Shown: positions 26,030 through 33,105, counted from the first letter of the stretch. The stretch is DNA of 47,327 bases from Rhizobiales bacterium Ga0077524 (GCA_001464755.1 LNDR01000406.1:1-47327); one strand, 5' to 3'. Program-made: numbers and translations. Notes: generated from the letters alone by a model not told the origin.

Positions 26030-26932
26030 ATGACAGGCGCACCGACGTTACCCGCAGAACACTCCTCGCACGCCATCGCAACACGCCCCATCGCAATTGT
26101 GACCGGCGGCTCGGAGGGCATTGGCCTCGCCATTGCGCATCTTTTGGCAGGGCGCGGCCACGATCTGCTCCTCGTTGCGCGCCGAGCAGACGCGCTCGAA
26201 CAAGCGGCTGCGAGCATCAAGGCCGAGCATAGCGTCGAGGTCACGACGGTTTCTCTGGATCTGACACGAGCGGACTGCCTGGACGTGCTCGACCGGGAAC
26301 TGGCCCGGCTCGGACGGCATCCTCACATCCTGGTCAACAATGCCGGCATTGGCCATTCGGGGGACTTCTCGGAGGCGAGCCCCGGCGAGCTGGATCGGCT
26401 GGTCGCGCTCAACGTGGTGACGCCGGGCCGCCTGATGCGGCATATGATACCGGGAATGCGCACTCGACGCGCCGGCGGCATCATCAATATCGCGTCGCTC
26501 GGAGGCTATGTGCCCGGTCCATATCAAGCGGCTTACTATGCCAGCAAGGCCTACTTGATTTCGCTCAGCGAGGCCCTGGCGGCAGAGGTCAAGGCCGATG
26601 GTGTCAGAGTAACGGTCGTCGCGCCTGGTCCCATCAACACAGAGTTTCACGCCAAGATGGGCGCCGAGAATGCGCTCTACCGCAGGTGGCTACCCGCCTC
26701 ATCGCCCGCCACCGTTGCGCGGTGGGCCGTGTTCGGTTTCGAGCTGGGCTTGCGCACCGTCGTTCCCGGTTTCCTCAACCTTGTTGGCGCGGTGGCTTTG
26801 CGGTTGTTGCCACATGTCGTACTCGTTCCGGTGATGGCGTGGCTGCTTGACCCACGCCGACCAGCCGAGAGGGGAGCCCAAGACCATGCTGGAGGCGCGT
26901 CAGGACGAGGCGGCGATCGGGGCGACCGATGA
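26030..26932 (+). CDS. Short-chain dehydrogenase/reductase (SDR) with hydrophobic C-terminus
   Basis: 300 residues from the ATG at 26030; a GTG at 26000 is possible. Rossmann motif TGGSEGIGLA, NNAGIGHSG, catalytic Ser in INIASLGGYVPG and YYASK give a classical SDR with NADP preference suggested by VARRADAL. After the catalytic core, residues ~235-275 are hydrophobic (LGLRTVVPGFLNLVGAVALRLLPHVVLVPVMAWLL), suggesting membrane association as in some lipid-acting SDRs. The 3' end overlaps the next gene by 47 bp, so the C-terminal Arg/Gly-rich tail (GGASGRGGDRGDR) may be an accident of that overlap. Confidence 0.85.
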   Translation: MTGAPTLPAEHSSHAIATRPIAIVTGGSEGIGLAIAHLLAGRGHDLLLVARRADALEQAAASIKAEHSVEVTTVSLDLTRADCLDVLDRELARLGRHPHILVNNAGIGHSGDFSEASPGELDRLVALNVVTPGRLMRHMIPGMRTRRAGGIINIASLGGYVPGPYQAAYYASKAYLISLSEALAAEVKADGVRVTVVAPGPINTEFHAKMGAENALYRRWLPASSPATVARWAVFGFELGLRTVVPGFLNLVGAVALRLLPHVVLVPVMAWLLDPRRPAERGAQDHAGGASGRGGDRGDR

Positions 26933-27656
26933 TCGGGCCCGTGCGTTGACGCGGGTGGAGAAGCTTCCGGTGCTTCTCGTGCTTCACCAGCACCATTCGA
27001 ACCCCGGCCACGTTGGACAATGGTTCCGACAGAATGGCTACGCACTGGACATCCGGCGCCATTTTCAAGGCGATCCCCTGCCGGATACGATGGCCGGACA
27101 CACCGGAGCCGTGATTTTCGGCGGACCGCAAAGCGCCAACGACCGGCTCGACTACATCCGTCGCGAGGTCGACTGGATCGGGGTCGCCCTGAAGGAATCC
27201 AAGCCCTTTCTAGGGATCTGCCTTGGGGCTCAGATGCTGGCGCATCATCTTGGCGGGCGCGTTGACCATTGCGTGCGCGGCTCGGTAGAGGTCGGCTACC
27301 ATCCAATTCGGGCGACGCAAGCCGGACACCAGCTGGCTTTTCCGAGCCGGGTCTATCAGTGGCACCGGGAAGGTTTCGATTTGCCCCGCGATGGGGTTTT
27401 GCTCGCAACAAGCGATGGAGCCTATCCGAACCAGGCGTTTCAGTACGGCTCCGCATTCGGGGTGCAATTCCACCCCGAGATCACGTTCATGCAAGTGAAC
27501 CGATGGTCGGGCTCAAACCCCATGCGTCTTCTCATGAGAGGCGCGCGGCCGCGGGTGGAGCACATCGAAACCCACCTCACTGACGCGCCGAAGGTGCACC
27601 ATTGGCTCGACCGCTTTCTCGGGCAGTGGGTAACGGGAGCGTTGACGCGCACCTAG
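26886..27656 (+). CDS. Class I glutamine amidotransferase, GMP synthase-like
   Basis: 256 residues from the ATG at 26886, preceded by GAGGGGAG; it overlaps the SDR end. The triad is visible: C112 in PFLGICLGAQMLAHHLGG, H197 and E199 in FGVQFHPEI. The protein ends soon after the amidotransferase domain, so there is no GMP synthetase ATPase; such stand-alone proteins release ammonia from glutamine or hydrolyse gamma-glutamyl compounds such as gamma-glutamyl-GABA. N-terminal HQHHSNPGHVGQWFRQNGY resembles the type often annotated as glutamine amidotransferase of unknown partner. The 221 bp after it hold a weak hairpin only. Confidence 0.85.
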   Translation: MLEARQDEAAIGATDDRARALTRVEKLPVLLVLHQHHSNPGHVGQWFRQNGYALDIRRHFQGDPLPDTMAGHTGAVIFGGPQSANDRLDYIRREVDWIGVALKESKPFLGICLGAQMLAHHLGGRVDHCVRGSVEVGYHPIRATQAGHQLAFPSRVYQWHREGFDLPRDGVLLATSDGAYPNQAFQYGSAFGVQFHPEITFMQVNRWSGSNPMRLLMRGARPRVEHIETHLTDAPKVHHWLDRFLGQWVTGALTRT

Positions 27657-27877
27657 AGGGACGGACGGCCTGACTGACCAAATCGCGGCGGAAATTTGCA
27701 CTTCCGCAACACCTAGCTGCTTATAACTTCCCCAGCGCCGTGACCCTGGTGTCGCGTACCCGGCGCACCGGTTGCGGCGAACTGCGAGGCTGATCCCAAT
27801 GGATCGCACGCGGTTCGCCGACCCTATTCCTCTGCCGGATCGATGCTGCCACATCAGCACTCGATTCGCGTGCCCGC

Positions 27878-28834
27878 TCAGTGCTGCCCAGCGATGACCT
27901 CGGCGCCGAACCGTTCGATCCGATCGATCGACTCCGTTGCTGTTTCGCCTCCGAGACGCAGCGCGACATGCCGCACCCCCGCCTCGGCCAGCGCGGCGCA
28001 GTCGGCCCGCATCTCAGCGGACGTGCCCGTGAACATGCGTCGGGCAGACTTGTCCTGGGTCTCCTGGCGGGCCCAATCGAATGGGCCCTGCACGATGAGG
28101 CCGATGTCGATCGAGGCCGGGTCGCGTTTCGCCGCCTCAGCCATTCGATGCAGCTTGGCGATGCCGGATTTCAGGCGCTCGGGCGTGTCCATCGGCATCT
28201 GCTGATTGTTGTTGCCTGGATACCAGCCATCGCCGAGTTTGATCGTGCGGCGCATGGCGGCCGGGCTCTCACCTCCGACCCAGATCGGCGGGCCGCCAGG
28301 TTGCATCGGCTTTGGGGCGAAGATGACGTTCTCGAAATCGACGTGACGCCCCTTGTAGGTCGGGCGCTCGGCCGTCCAAAGTTGTTTGAAGGCCTCGATG
28401 TATTCGTCGGTCGCGGCACCACGCTCCTTGAACGGGGCCCCGAGCAGCTTAAACTCCTCCTCCATCCAGCCGGCGCCCACGCCGAGAACCAGGCGACCGT
28501 TGGAGAGGACGTCGATGGTGGACAGCGTCTTGGCTGTCTGGATCACGGGGCGGTGCGGCACGACCATGACGGAGGTCAGCAGCTTGAGCCGCGTCGTGCA
28601 ACCCGCGATGAAGGCCAGGGCAGCCAACTGATCGAAGCAATGGCCGTGCTCGGAGGCTGACCAGACACCGCCCTGCGTATAGGGGTAGGCAGATCCGAGT
28701 GTGCCGGGGACGATGATGTGGTCATTGACGGAGAGGAACGAGAACGCGGCCCGCTCGGCCGCCTGGGCCACGGCCATATAGGTGCCGCGGCTCGTGTAAA
28801 GGCCGCGAGACAGCGTACTGATGCCAAATTGCAT
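27878..28834 (-). CDS. LLM-class flavin-dependent oxidoreductase (TIGR03619-type)
   Basis: 318 residues. N-terminal MQFGISTLSRG, AVAQAAERAAFSFLSVNDHIIVP, the TSVMVVPHRPVIQTAKTLSTIDVLSNGRLVLGVGAGWMEEEFKLLG block and PIWVGGESPAAMRRTIKLGDGWYPG are the standard features of F420-type luciferase-like monooxygenases. The cofactor is not provable from sequence. It is a single gene, convergent with the amidotransferase, and not closely similar in local sequence to the other LLM protein at 7.1-8.2 kb. Substrate unknown. Confidence 0.85.
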   Translation of the reverse strand: MQFGISTLSRGLYTSRGTYMAVAQAAERAAFSFLSVNDHIIVPGTLGSAYPYTQGGVWSASEHGHCFDQLAALAFIAGCTTRLKLLTSVMVVPHRPVIQTAKTLSTIDVLSNGRLVLGVGAGWMEEEFKLLGAPFKERGAATDEYIEAFKQLWTAERPTYKGRHVDFENVIFAPKPMQPGGPPIWVGGESPAAMRRTIKLGDGWYPGNNNQQMPMDTPERLKSGIAKLHRMAEAAKRDPASIDIGLIVQGPFDWARQETQDKSARRMFTGTSAEMRADCAALAEAGVRHVALRLGGETATESIDRIERFGAEVIAGQH

Positions 28835-28948
28835 TGAGAACTCTCCTCCACGTCACCCGTTGTCGTCGCGGGCCGTTGGTCAAAACCTCACCGATCGCAC
28901 GAAAAGTGGCAAGGGCTGCCAATGGCTGATGCGCGCTCACCGCCTTGG

Positions 28949-29746
28949 TCAGGGCACAGGCCGGCGGAGTACCATGCCCGTCGCGGTGGGGGCTCGCGGC
29001 GGTTTGATGGGTGGAGGGAGCGTGCGCGTGCCAACCGCGGCGCCACCGAGGCCGTGGCGGGTTTTTTCCCAATGGAAAGGTAGGCGGGCTAGATCGAGAA
29101 GTGCACGATAGCCGGCAACCGAGATCAGCAACCAGTATATCGGCATCCCGAGCACGGATGGCAGGAGCCAGGCTCGGCCCCGTCGGATGACGGCGAAAGC
29201 CGCTGCCAGCATCGGTGCAAGTATGCCGATCGCGAGATTGACGAGCGCGACGATCCAGAGCCAGCGACCGGGTCCGCCGACGTCGATGTCGGCAAAACCA
29301 CCGAGAAGCCACGTCAGGACCAGAGCAAGCAGGGCGATTGGGTACACCAGCACAGAGAGCAGGACGCCGCCCATGACGACCTGGAGACCGAGGAACTGCC
29401 AGCCTCCGACCTCCCGGCACAATTGACCCGGACGGCGCATGTGCACAAGCCAGGTCTGAACCCAGCCTTTCAGCCAGCGGGTTCGCTGACCGAGCCATAT
29501 GCGCCACCGCGTCGGAGCCTCCTCCCAAGTGGTCGAGGCGATCGTCGCCGTCCGATACCCCATACGGGCCAGACGAATGCCGAGATCGGCATCTTCGGTG
29601 ACGTTGTAGGGATCCCAGGCGCCCACATCCCGCAGCACCGAGAACCGAAAATGATTAGAGGTGCCGCCCAGCGGGATGGGCAGACCCAGCCGCTCGAGCG
29701 CGGGAAGAAGACCATCGAAGAGAGCCGAATATTCGAGCGCGAACTG
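28949..29746 (-). pseudogene. Glycosyltransferase family 2, C-terminal fragment (gene split by transposon)
   Basis: 265 residues continuing exactly from the fragment at 33131-33916. It starts QFALEYSALFDGLLPALERLGLPIPLGG, contains the TED acceptor-site motif (T312-D314 of the rejoined protein) and the QRTRW motif (349-353) of processive family 2 enzymes such as cellulose synthase-like proteins, then four or five TM segments (from LVVMGGVLLSVLVYPIALLALVLTWLL on). It lacks the nucleotide-binding and DxD part, has no start of its own outside the transposon, and cannot be functional alone. The in-frame extension up to 29854 is transposon sequence. Confidence 0.88.
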
Positions 29747-29755
29747 GCGGGACCA
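29747..29755. repeat. Left copy of the target-site duplication
   Basis: GCGGGACCA directly precedes the left end of the transposon, with one extra C at 29756. The same nine bases follow the right end at 33131-33139. On the minus strand they encode Trp-Ser-Arg, the three residues at which the glycosyltransferase reading frame is split. Confidence 0.85.
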
Positions 29756-29756
29756 C

Positions 29757-29781
29757 GGTATTATGGCGCAAACGCCACGAT
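29757..29781 (+). repeat. Left terminal inverted repeat
   Basis: GGTATTATGGCGCAAAC is identical for 17 bases to the reverse complement of the right end; then one mismatch, CCAC shared, one mismatch, and ATC shared. Transposase binding site by analogy with IS1595 elements. Confidence 0.93.
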
Positions 29782-29888
29782 CAAAATTACCCGTGGTGCG
29801 GCATGAACATAGCCGGAGGGTTGAGGCCAGCCTATGTTTGCTGCGTGGGGGCATATGGACGGTCCTCGACTAGCTGCGGGGGAGGCGG

Positions 29889-30713
29889 ATGCTGTCAAGG
29901 GCGTTTGGTTGGTTGGATGGCCGTTTCGGGAGGGTCGTGTCCATCCTTGACCTTGCAACTTACGTTTATCAGGCCGCAGCCATGATCGCGGCTGGAGCAG
30001 TAGCGATTTGGACAAGCGGGGGCATGGGGCCTGACTGGACACGCCTCCACACGGTTGGAGTCGGGCTTGCGATCTACATTGCATTGTGCGCTGGAGCTGC
30101 CATCGTGACGTACTCAAGATCCAAGTGGGGCGCCCCAATCCCGGCTAAAACGGCAGTCGAGAATGACGCTGCTGAATCTGACAACGAGATTGCAAAACTA
30201 CGCAGGCTAACCAACGGAATTAGCGCCAGCGTTATGACGATGCAAATGTACCTTGCTGTTAAAGAGGGTGCCTCTGATGTGGATGAACTACTGCTTGAAG
30301 CGGAGAAGTTAACCGACGCGCTTTGTGCTCATTATGAGTCTAATGGCAATACTGGCTCTGAGTCATACATGGCGCCACAAGAAAAAGCGCGCGTCGAATC
30401 ACTGTGGCAAAGCACGCTGTCTAAGGTAAACAGCGTATATAGCCAGTTCGTTGGGTCAAGCAACTTAAACCCAAATACTACCCCTGGTGACAAAACTCTA
30501 TACGAACTGGCCAGCAAAATAATTAGAGATGAAAATCAACAACGATACTATGTAAAACTTCTCGATAAAAAAAGGGCCCTTGACGAATGCGGACCAAGAT
30601 TGCGTGCCGCGATCAAAACAGCAAGAAGTGATGCAGTAACAGATATTCTATCCAGGGGGTCAGTCACGGTTCGGGAATTGGCGCAAAGAACCTCTAAACG
30701 TCCTCCAGCTTAA
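29889..30713 (+). CDS. Transposon passenger: two-TM protein with helical cytosolic domain, function unknown
   Basis: 274 residues; ATG at 29889 preceded by GGGGGAGG. Two N-terminal TM segments (about 22-43 and 53-73) frame a short loop TSGGMGPDWTRLHTVG. The remaining ~200 residues are soluble, Lys/Glu/Asn/Ser-rich and mostly helical, with a coiled-coil-like start (ESDNEIAKLRRLTNGISASVMTMQMYLAVKEG) and a C-terminal SRGSVTVRELAQRTSK that looks like a short helix-turn-helix or DNA-contact segment. Codon use is AT-rich (AAA, ATT, AAT, ACT common), unlike the flanking chromosome, so the gene was acquired with the element. I do not recognise a family. Its 3' end overlaps the convergent HTH gene by 20 bp. 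Confidence 0.7.
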   Translation: MLSRAFGWLDGRFGRVVSILDLATYVYQAAAMIAAGAVAIWTSGGMGPDWTRLHTVGVGLAIYIALCAGAAIVTYSRSKWGAPIPAKTAVENDAAESDNEIAKLRRLTNGISASVMTMQMYLAVKEGASDVDELLLEAEKLTDALCAHYESNGNTGSESYMAPQEKARVESLWQSTLSKVNSVYSQFVGSSNLNPNTTPGDKTLYELASKIIRDENQQRYYVKLLDKKRALDECGPRLRAAIKTARSDAVTDILSRGSVTVRELAQRTSKRPPA

Positions 30714-30936
30714 TCGTCGGCTCTTCCATCGCTGCCATAGCCGCCAACAAGAACGGCGCAGGAAACGTCCCCCGCGCCAACTTGTTGGCGATGCTGGCCT
30801 TGGTCTCTCCCTCGAATCCCAACGGCTTCATCTTCTCTGCCAACTCGTCATAGGTCATGGCATGGCGCTTGAGCTGTGCCTTGACGTACCGGGCCGTGCG
30901 ATCGGCCCATTCCTTGTCCGTTGTTGGGTAGGGCAT
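30694..30936 (-). CDS. DUF6471-type small helix-turn-helix protein
   Basis: 80 residues: KEWADRTARYVKAQLKRHAMTYDELAEKMKPLGFEGETKASIANKLARGTFPAPFLLAAMAAM. The pattern of a helix carrying VKAQLKRHAMTYDELAEKM, then ASIANKLARGTFPAPFL, is that of DUF6471 proteins, which resemble Xre-like HTH domains. It diverges from the transposase across 108 bp that hold two perfect inverted repeats. Inferred: it represses itself and the transposase. Start at 30936 has GAGG four bases upstream. No effector domain is present. Its stop end overlaps the convergent passenger gene. Confidence 0.78.
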   Translation of the reverse strand: MPYPTTDKEWADRTARYVKAQLKRHAMTYDELAEKMKPLGFEGETKASIANKLARGTFPAPFLLAAMAAMEEPTIKLEDV

Positions 30937-30956
30937 GCCGCCTCATGTGCAAATTA

Positions 30957-30994
30957 GTTCTCGTATTTGAGAGTTAGCTATTGACTACGAGAAC
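30957..30994. promoter_or_regulatory. Perfect 9-bp inverted repeat in the HTH/transposase divergent region (IR1)
   Basis: GTTCTCGTA at 30957-30965 and TACGAGAAC at 30986-30994 are perfect reverse complements, 20 bp apart, so half-site centres are about 29 bp (near three helical turns) apart. The right half touches a TTGACT -35-like hexamer for the transposase and a TTGACG-like hexamer on the other strand (30994-30999). This is the best candidate operator for the DUF6471 protein. Confidence 0.6.
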
Positions 30995-31009
30995 GTCAAG
31001 CCTCATATC
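30981..31009 (+). promoter_or_regulatory. Putative transposase promoter
   Basis: TTGACT (30981-30986), a 17-bp spacer and CATATC (31004-31009). The -35 is near consensus while the -10 is weak. It overlaps the right half of IR1 at its -35 and the left arm of IR2 at its -10, so a factor binding either repeat would be expected to repress. Confidence 0.4.
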
Positions 31010-31031
31010 CGGGGTGTAGTTATCGGATATG
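31004..31031. promoter_or_regulatory. Perfect 8-bp inverted repeat just upstream of the transposase (IR2)
   Basis: CATATCCG and CGGATATG with a 12-bp loop, extendable by a G:T and a C:G pair. The right arm overlaps GGGA, the likely ribosome-binding sequence of the transposase (ATG at 31045). It could be a second operator, or a leader hairpin that hides the ribosome site if transcription starts upstream of 31004, for example by read-in from outside. Confidence 0.5.
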
Positions 31032-31044
31032 GGAACTTGTCACC

Positions 31045-32025
31045 ATGGCCCAGCACTTCCTCCTGTCGAAGCAAGCCAAGACGCTGACGCTCGCCGAAGT
31101 CTTCCGGATGACGGATGCTCAGGCCGAGACGGCGATGATGGCGATCCGCTGGGCCGACAACAACGGCAAGCCGGCGTGCTCGCATTGCGGATCTCTGACC
31201 TGTTACCTGTCGCGTCGTCCGTCTGGTGCCGCGCGCTGGCGCTGCAAGGACTGCGGTAAGGATTTCTCGATCACGTCGGGCACCCTGTTCGCCAGCCACA
31301 AGCTACCGCTCCGGGGATACCTCGCGGCCATCGCGATCTTCGTCAACGAGGTCAAGGGCAAGTCCATGCTCGCGATGAGCCGTGATCTCGGGCTCTCCTA
31401 CAAGACGGCCTTCGTGCTCTGCCACAAGATGCGCGAAGCGATGGCCGAGGATATTAAGGGCCGCCAGATCGGCGACGATCGTCCCGAGGCCGAGGTCGAC
31501 GGTGGCTACTTCGGCGGCCACGTGCGGCCCGCCAATCTTCGCGAGAACCGCAAGGATCGCCGCCTCGCAGCCAACCAGAGCGGTAAGCGCAAAGTCGTCG
31601 TCGTGATCCGTGAGAAGGGCGGCGAGACGCTTCCCGGCGTGTTCAAGTCAGAAAGCGCCGCCGTGTCTTGGATCAAGTCCAAGGTCCACAAGGATACGAT
31701 CCTCCACGCCGACGAAGCTCCGTCATGGAATGCGCTGCACTCGAAGTTCGAGATGATGCGGATCGACCATCAGGACGCCTACAGCTTCGAGGGCGCCTGC
31801 ACCAACTGGGCCGAGAGCTACTTTGCACGCCTCCGTCGTGGCGAGATGGGCCACCACCACCACATTGCAGGCGCCTACCTGCTTCGCTATGCCCAAGAGG
31901 CCGCTTGGCGCGAGGACAACCGTCGCGTCGCCAACGGCGATCAGGTCAAGCGGGTGATCGACAACGCCCTAGGGCGGAAGAAGTCGGTGGACTTCTGTGG
32001 ATATTGGCAGAGACATAAGGATTGA
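31045..32025 (+). CDS. IS1595-family transposase
   Basis: 326 residues. An N-terminal zinc ribbon has C45-S-H-C48 and C67-K-D-C70, followed by a helical DNA-binding part (MLAMSRDLGLSYKTAFVLCHKMREAM). The RNase H-like catalytic core shows D152 in EVDGGYFGG, D223 in LHADEAPSWNAL and the terminal cluster N254-W-A-E257-S-Y-F with RRGEMGHHHH, matching the DD(E/N)-type IS1595 superfamily (DDE_Tnp_IS1595). All catalytic residues are present and there is no frameshift, so the element may be mobile. Length is normal for the family. Confidence 0.95.
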   Translation: MAQHFLLSKQAKTLTLAEVFRMTDAQAETAMMAIRWADNNGKPACSHCGSLTCYLSRRPSGAARWRCKDCGKDFSITSGTLFASHKLPLRGYLAAIAIFVNEVKGKSMLAMSRDLGLSYKTAFVLCHKMREAMAEDIKGRQIGDDRPEAEVDGGYFGGHVRPANLRENRKDRRLAANQSGKRKVVVVIREKGGETLPGVFKSESAAVSWIKSKVHKDTILHADEAPSWNALHSKFEMMRIDHQDAYSFEGACTNWAESYFARLRRGEMGHHHHIAGAYLLRYAQEAAWREDNRRVANGDQVKRVIDNALGRKKSVDFCGYWQRHKD

Positions 32026-32091
32026 TTATGAAAACAACTTGGGTGCGGTGCCGAATCGAGATACCCTAATCTTTGAGCTGTGAAATGCAAA

Positions 32092-32117
32092 AACCGGACG
32101 CCTGGCAGCGTCCGGTT
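32092..32117. terminator. Strong stem-loop downstream of the transposase
   Basis: AACCGGACGC and GCGTCCGGTT form a perfect 10-bp stem with a 6-nt loop, 67 bp after the transposase stop. On the minus strand it is followed by TTTTTGC-type sequence, on the plus strand by CTATT, so it could end transcripts from both sides, better from the right. Confidence 0.6.
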
Positions 32118-32244
32118 CTATTGCGGATCGCAAGCGCCTGAACCAGTTGGGCTGGATACAGGCATCGACGAATCGCGCTTGACTCGAAGTATTTATCGGA
32201 TTCGTCATTTCACGTCCAGCCCTTTTTCGACAAAGGGCTACACC

Positions 32245-32457
32245 ATGCAAAACCACATCACCCGACAGATCGCCAAAATTCTGGCCCGCCCGTCAGTGCG
32301 GCCTGGGCAAGTTGTTACTGATTCTGGCTCGTATGTCTCGAACTCAGGTCAGCATGCAACGCTTGTCCGCGGGAAAGTCGCGCCAGCCACACCGTTTCCT
32401 GGAGAACTCTGGTACCAATCCCACGACACTATTCCGAGAGACTGGTTCCGCCGCTAA
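32245..32457 (+). CDS. Small transposon ORF, weakly YjzC-like
   Basis: 70 residues from the ATG at 32245 with AAGGG about 8 bp upstream; the frame can extend to 32080 but that part crosses the strong hairpin. The sequence has RPGQVVTDSGSYVS near residue 20, then ATLVRGKVAPATPFPG and a C-terminal WYQSHDTIPRDWFRR. The order PG...SG.Y...L..G...P..W loosely resembles small YjzC-like proteins, which have no well-defined function. Whether it is translated is uncertain, but a Gly/Pro-patterned small protein is more gene-like than the surrounding sequence. Confidence 0.4.
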   Translation: MQNHITRQIAKILARPSVRPGQVVTDSGSYVSNSGQHATLVRGKVAPATPFPGELWYQSHDTIPRDWFRR

Positions 32458-32476
32458 AGGCACACAAGACGAGAAC

Positions 32477-32501
32477 GGCCCCACCGGGGCACAGTGGGGC
32501 C
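32477..32501. other. Stem-loop GGCCCCAC/GTGGGGCC
   Basis: Perfect 8-bp stem with a 9-nt loop, 20 bp after the small ORF stop. No T-tract follows, so a structured-RNA role or a rho-independent-like block is equally possible. Confidence 0.45.
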
Positions 32502-32526
32502 ATGTATCTGGGCTCTAGTTCTAAGG

Positions 32527-32555
32527 CCCCGCCAGCAGTTGGACCACTGGCGGGG
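32527..32555. other. Stem-loop CCCCGCCAG/CTGGCGGGG
   Basis: Perfect 9-bp GC-rich stem with an 11-nt loop, followed by TTGGG. It lies 25 bp after the previous stem-loop and 9 bp before the next one. Confidence 0.5.
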
Positions 32556-32564
32556 TTGGGTGGC

Positions 32565-32585
32565 CACGCCTTGCGAAAAGGCGTG
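32565..32585. other. Stem-loop CACGCC/GGCGTG
   Basis: Perfect 6-bp stem with loop TTGCGAAAA, third of a tandem set of hairpins. On the minus strand it lies about 40 bp downstream of the coiled-coil gene stop and is preceded by the loop TTTTCGCAA, so termination of that gene is possible. Confidence 0.4.
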
Positions 32586-32623
32586 ACGCGACCTCTGTAT
32601 GCGAGACCTGCCTTGCGTGAAGC

Positions 32624-33073
32624 CTATCCGTCATGCGCAAGCCGCCACTTAGCCGCTCTACCTTCCCCAACCTTCACCACTTTCTGTTTCCGAACCTGAT
32701 ACGCAAGGTTCGATCTCACCCTGAGCGTGACTGCTCGCCGGGCCTCCTCGCCGTGTCCACCCGACTCCAGCAGTGCCGAAGTGATCTCCTTGATGTTGGC
32801 CGATCCTCCATTGCGCCTGATGGCGTCGATGATCGACCGGCCAAGCTCTCCCGAACGGAATAGGTTGATGTGCTTCGGTGGCCTCTTCCGAGGGATATCC
32901 GAGACCTCAATGGAGGGGTCCAAGATGCGCAAGCAGGCGTCCACATGGGACAAGGCATCCTTGCGGGCTCTGATCTGGCGCTCTAGTGCCATGATCTCAG
33001 AGGCTATGGTCCCGCGCTTGTTCTTGAGTGCGGCCAGCGCGTAACGGTCGCCGCGAGAACGGGAGTTTTCCAT
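32624..33073 (-). CDS. Transposon passenger: coiled-coil protein with winged-helix-like C-terminus
   Basis: 149 residues. Residues ~8-52 form a coiled coil (RYALAALKNKRGTIASEIMALERQIRARKDALSHVDACLRIL), then a Pro/Lys-rich linker (DIPRKRPPKHINLF), then SGELGRSIIDAIRRNGGSANIKEITSALLESGG and RVRSNLAYQVRKQKVVKVGEGRAAKWRL, the alternation of helices and a basic beta-wing expected for a winged-helix DNA-binding domain. Proteins of this design are common hypotheticals in alphaproteobacteria. The start lies only 33 bp inside the right inverted repeat, reading inward. It could be a regulator or an accessory DNA-binding factor for the element. Confidence 0.7.
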   Translation of the reverse strand: MENSRSRGDRYALAALKNKRGTIASEIMALERQIRARKDALSHVDACLRILDPSIEVSDIPRKRPPKHINLFRSGELGRSIIDAIRRNGGSANIKEITSALLESGGHGEEARRAVTLRVRSNLAYQVRKQKVVKVGEGRAAKWRLAHDG

Positions 33074-33105
33074 AGCCAGAATCTAGGAAAACCGGGCCAA
33101 ATCGG

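Larger units (their letters stand above)
32026..32623. other. Hairpin-rich, mostly non-coding segment inside the transposon
   Basis: Nearly 600 bp between the transposase and the right-hand passenger gene with at most one small ORF (32245-32457). It contains four strong perfect stem-loops at 32092-32117, 32477-32501, 32527-32555 and 32565-32585. No tRNA or known riboswitch was recognised. A transposon-encoded structured RNA or terminator cluster is possible. Confidence 0.55.

Noticed and set aside
27688-27707. Inverted repeat GCGGAA/TTCCGC as a terminator between the amidotransferase and LLM genes
   Set aside because: Only a 6-bp stem with an 8-nt loop and no T-tract on either side; too weak to call.
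29749-29854. Start codon at 29854 for the C-terminal glycosyltransferase fragment
   Set aside because: The first ~33 residues are encoded by transposon sequence including the inverted repeat, so this is not a natural start.
32624-32680. Possible tRNA in the GC-rich stretch (segment like GTAGAGCGGCTAAGTGG)
   Set aside because: No GTTCRANNC T-arm and no cloverleaf could be formed; the segment encodes the C-terminus of the coiled-coil protein.
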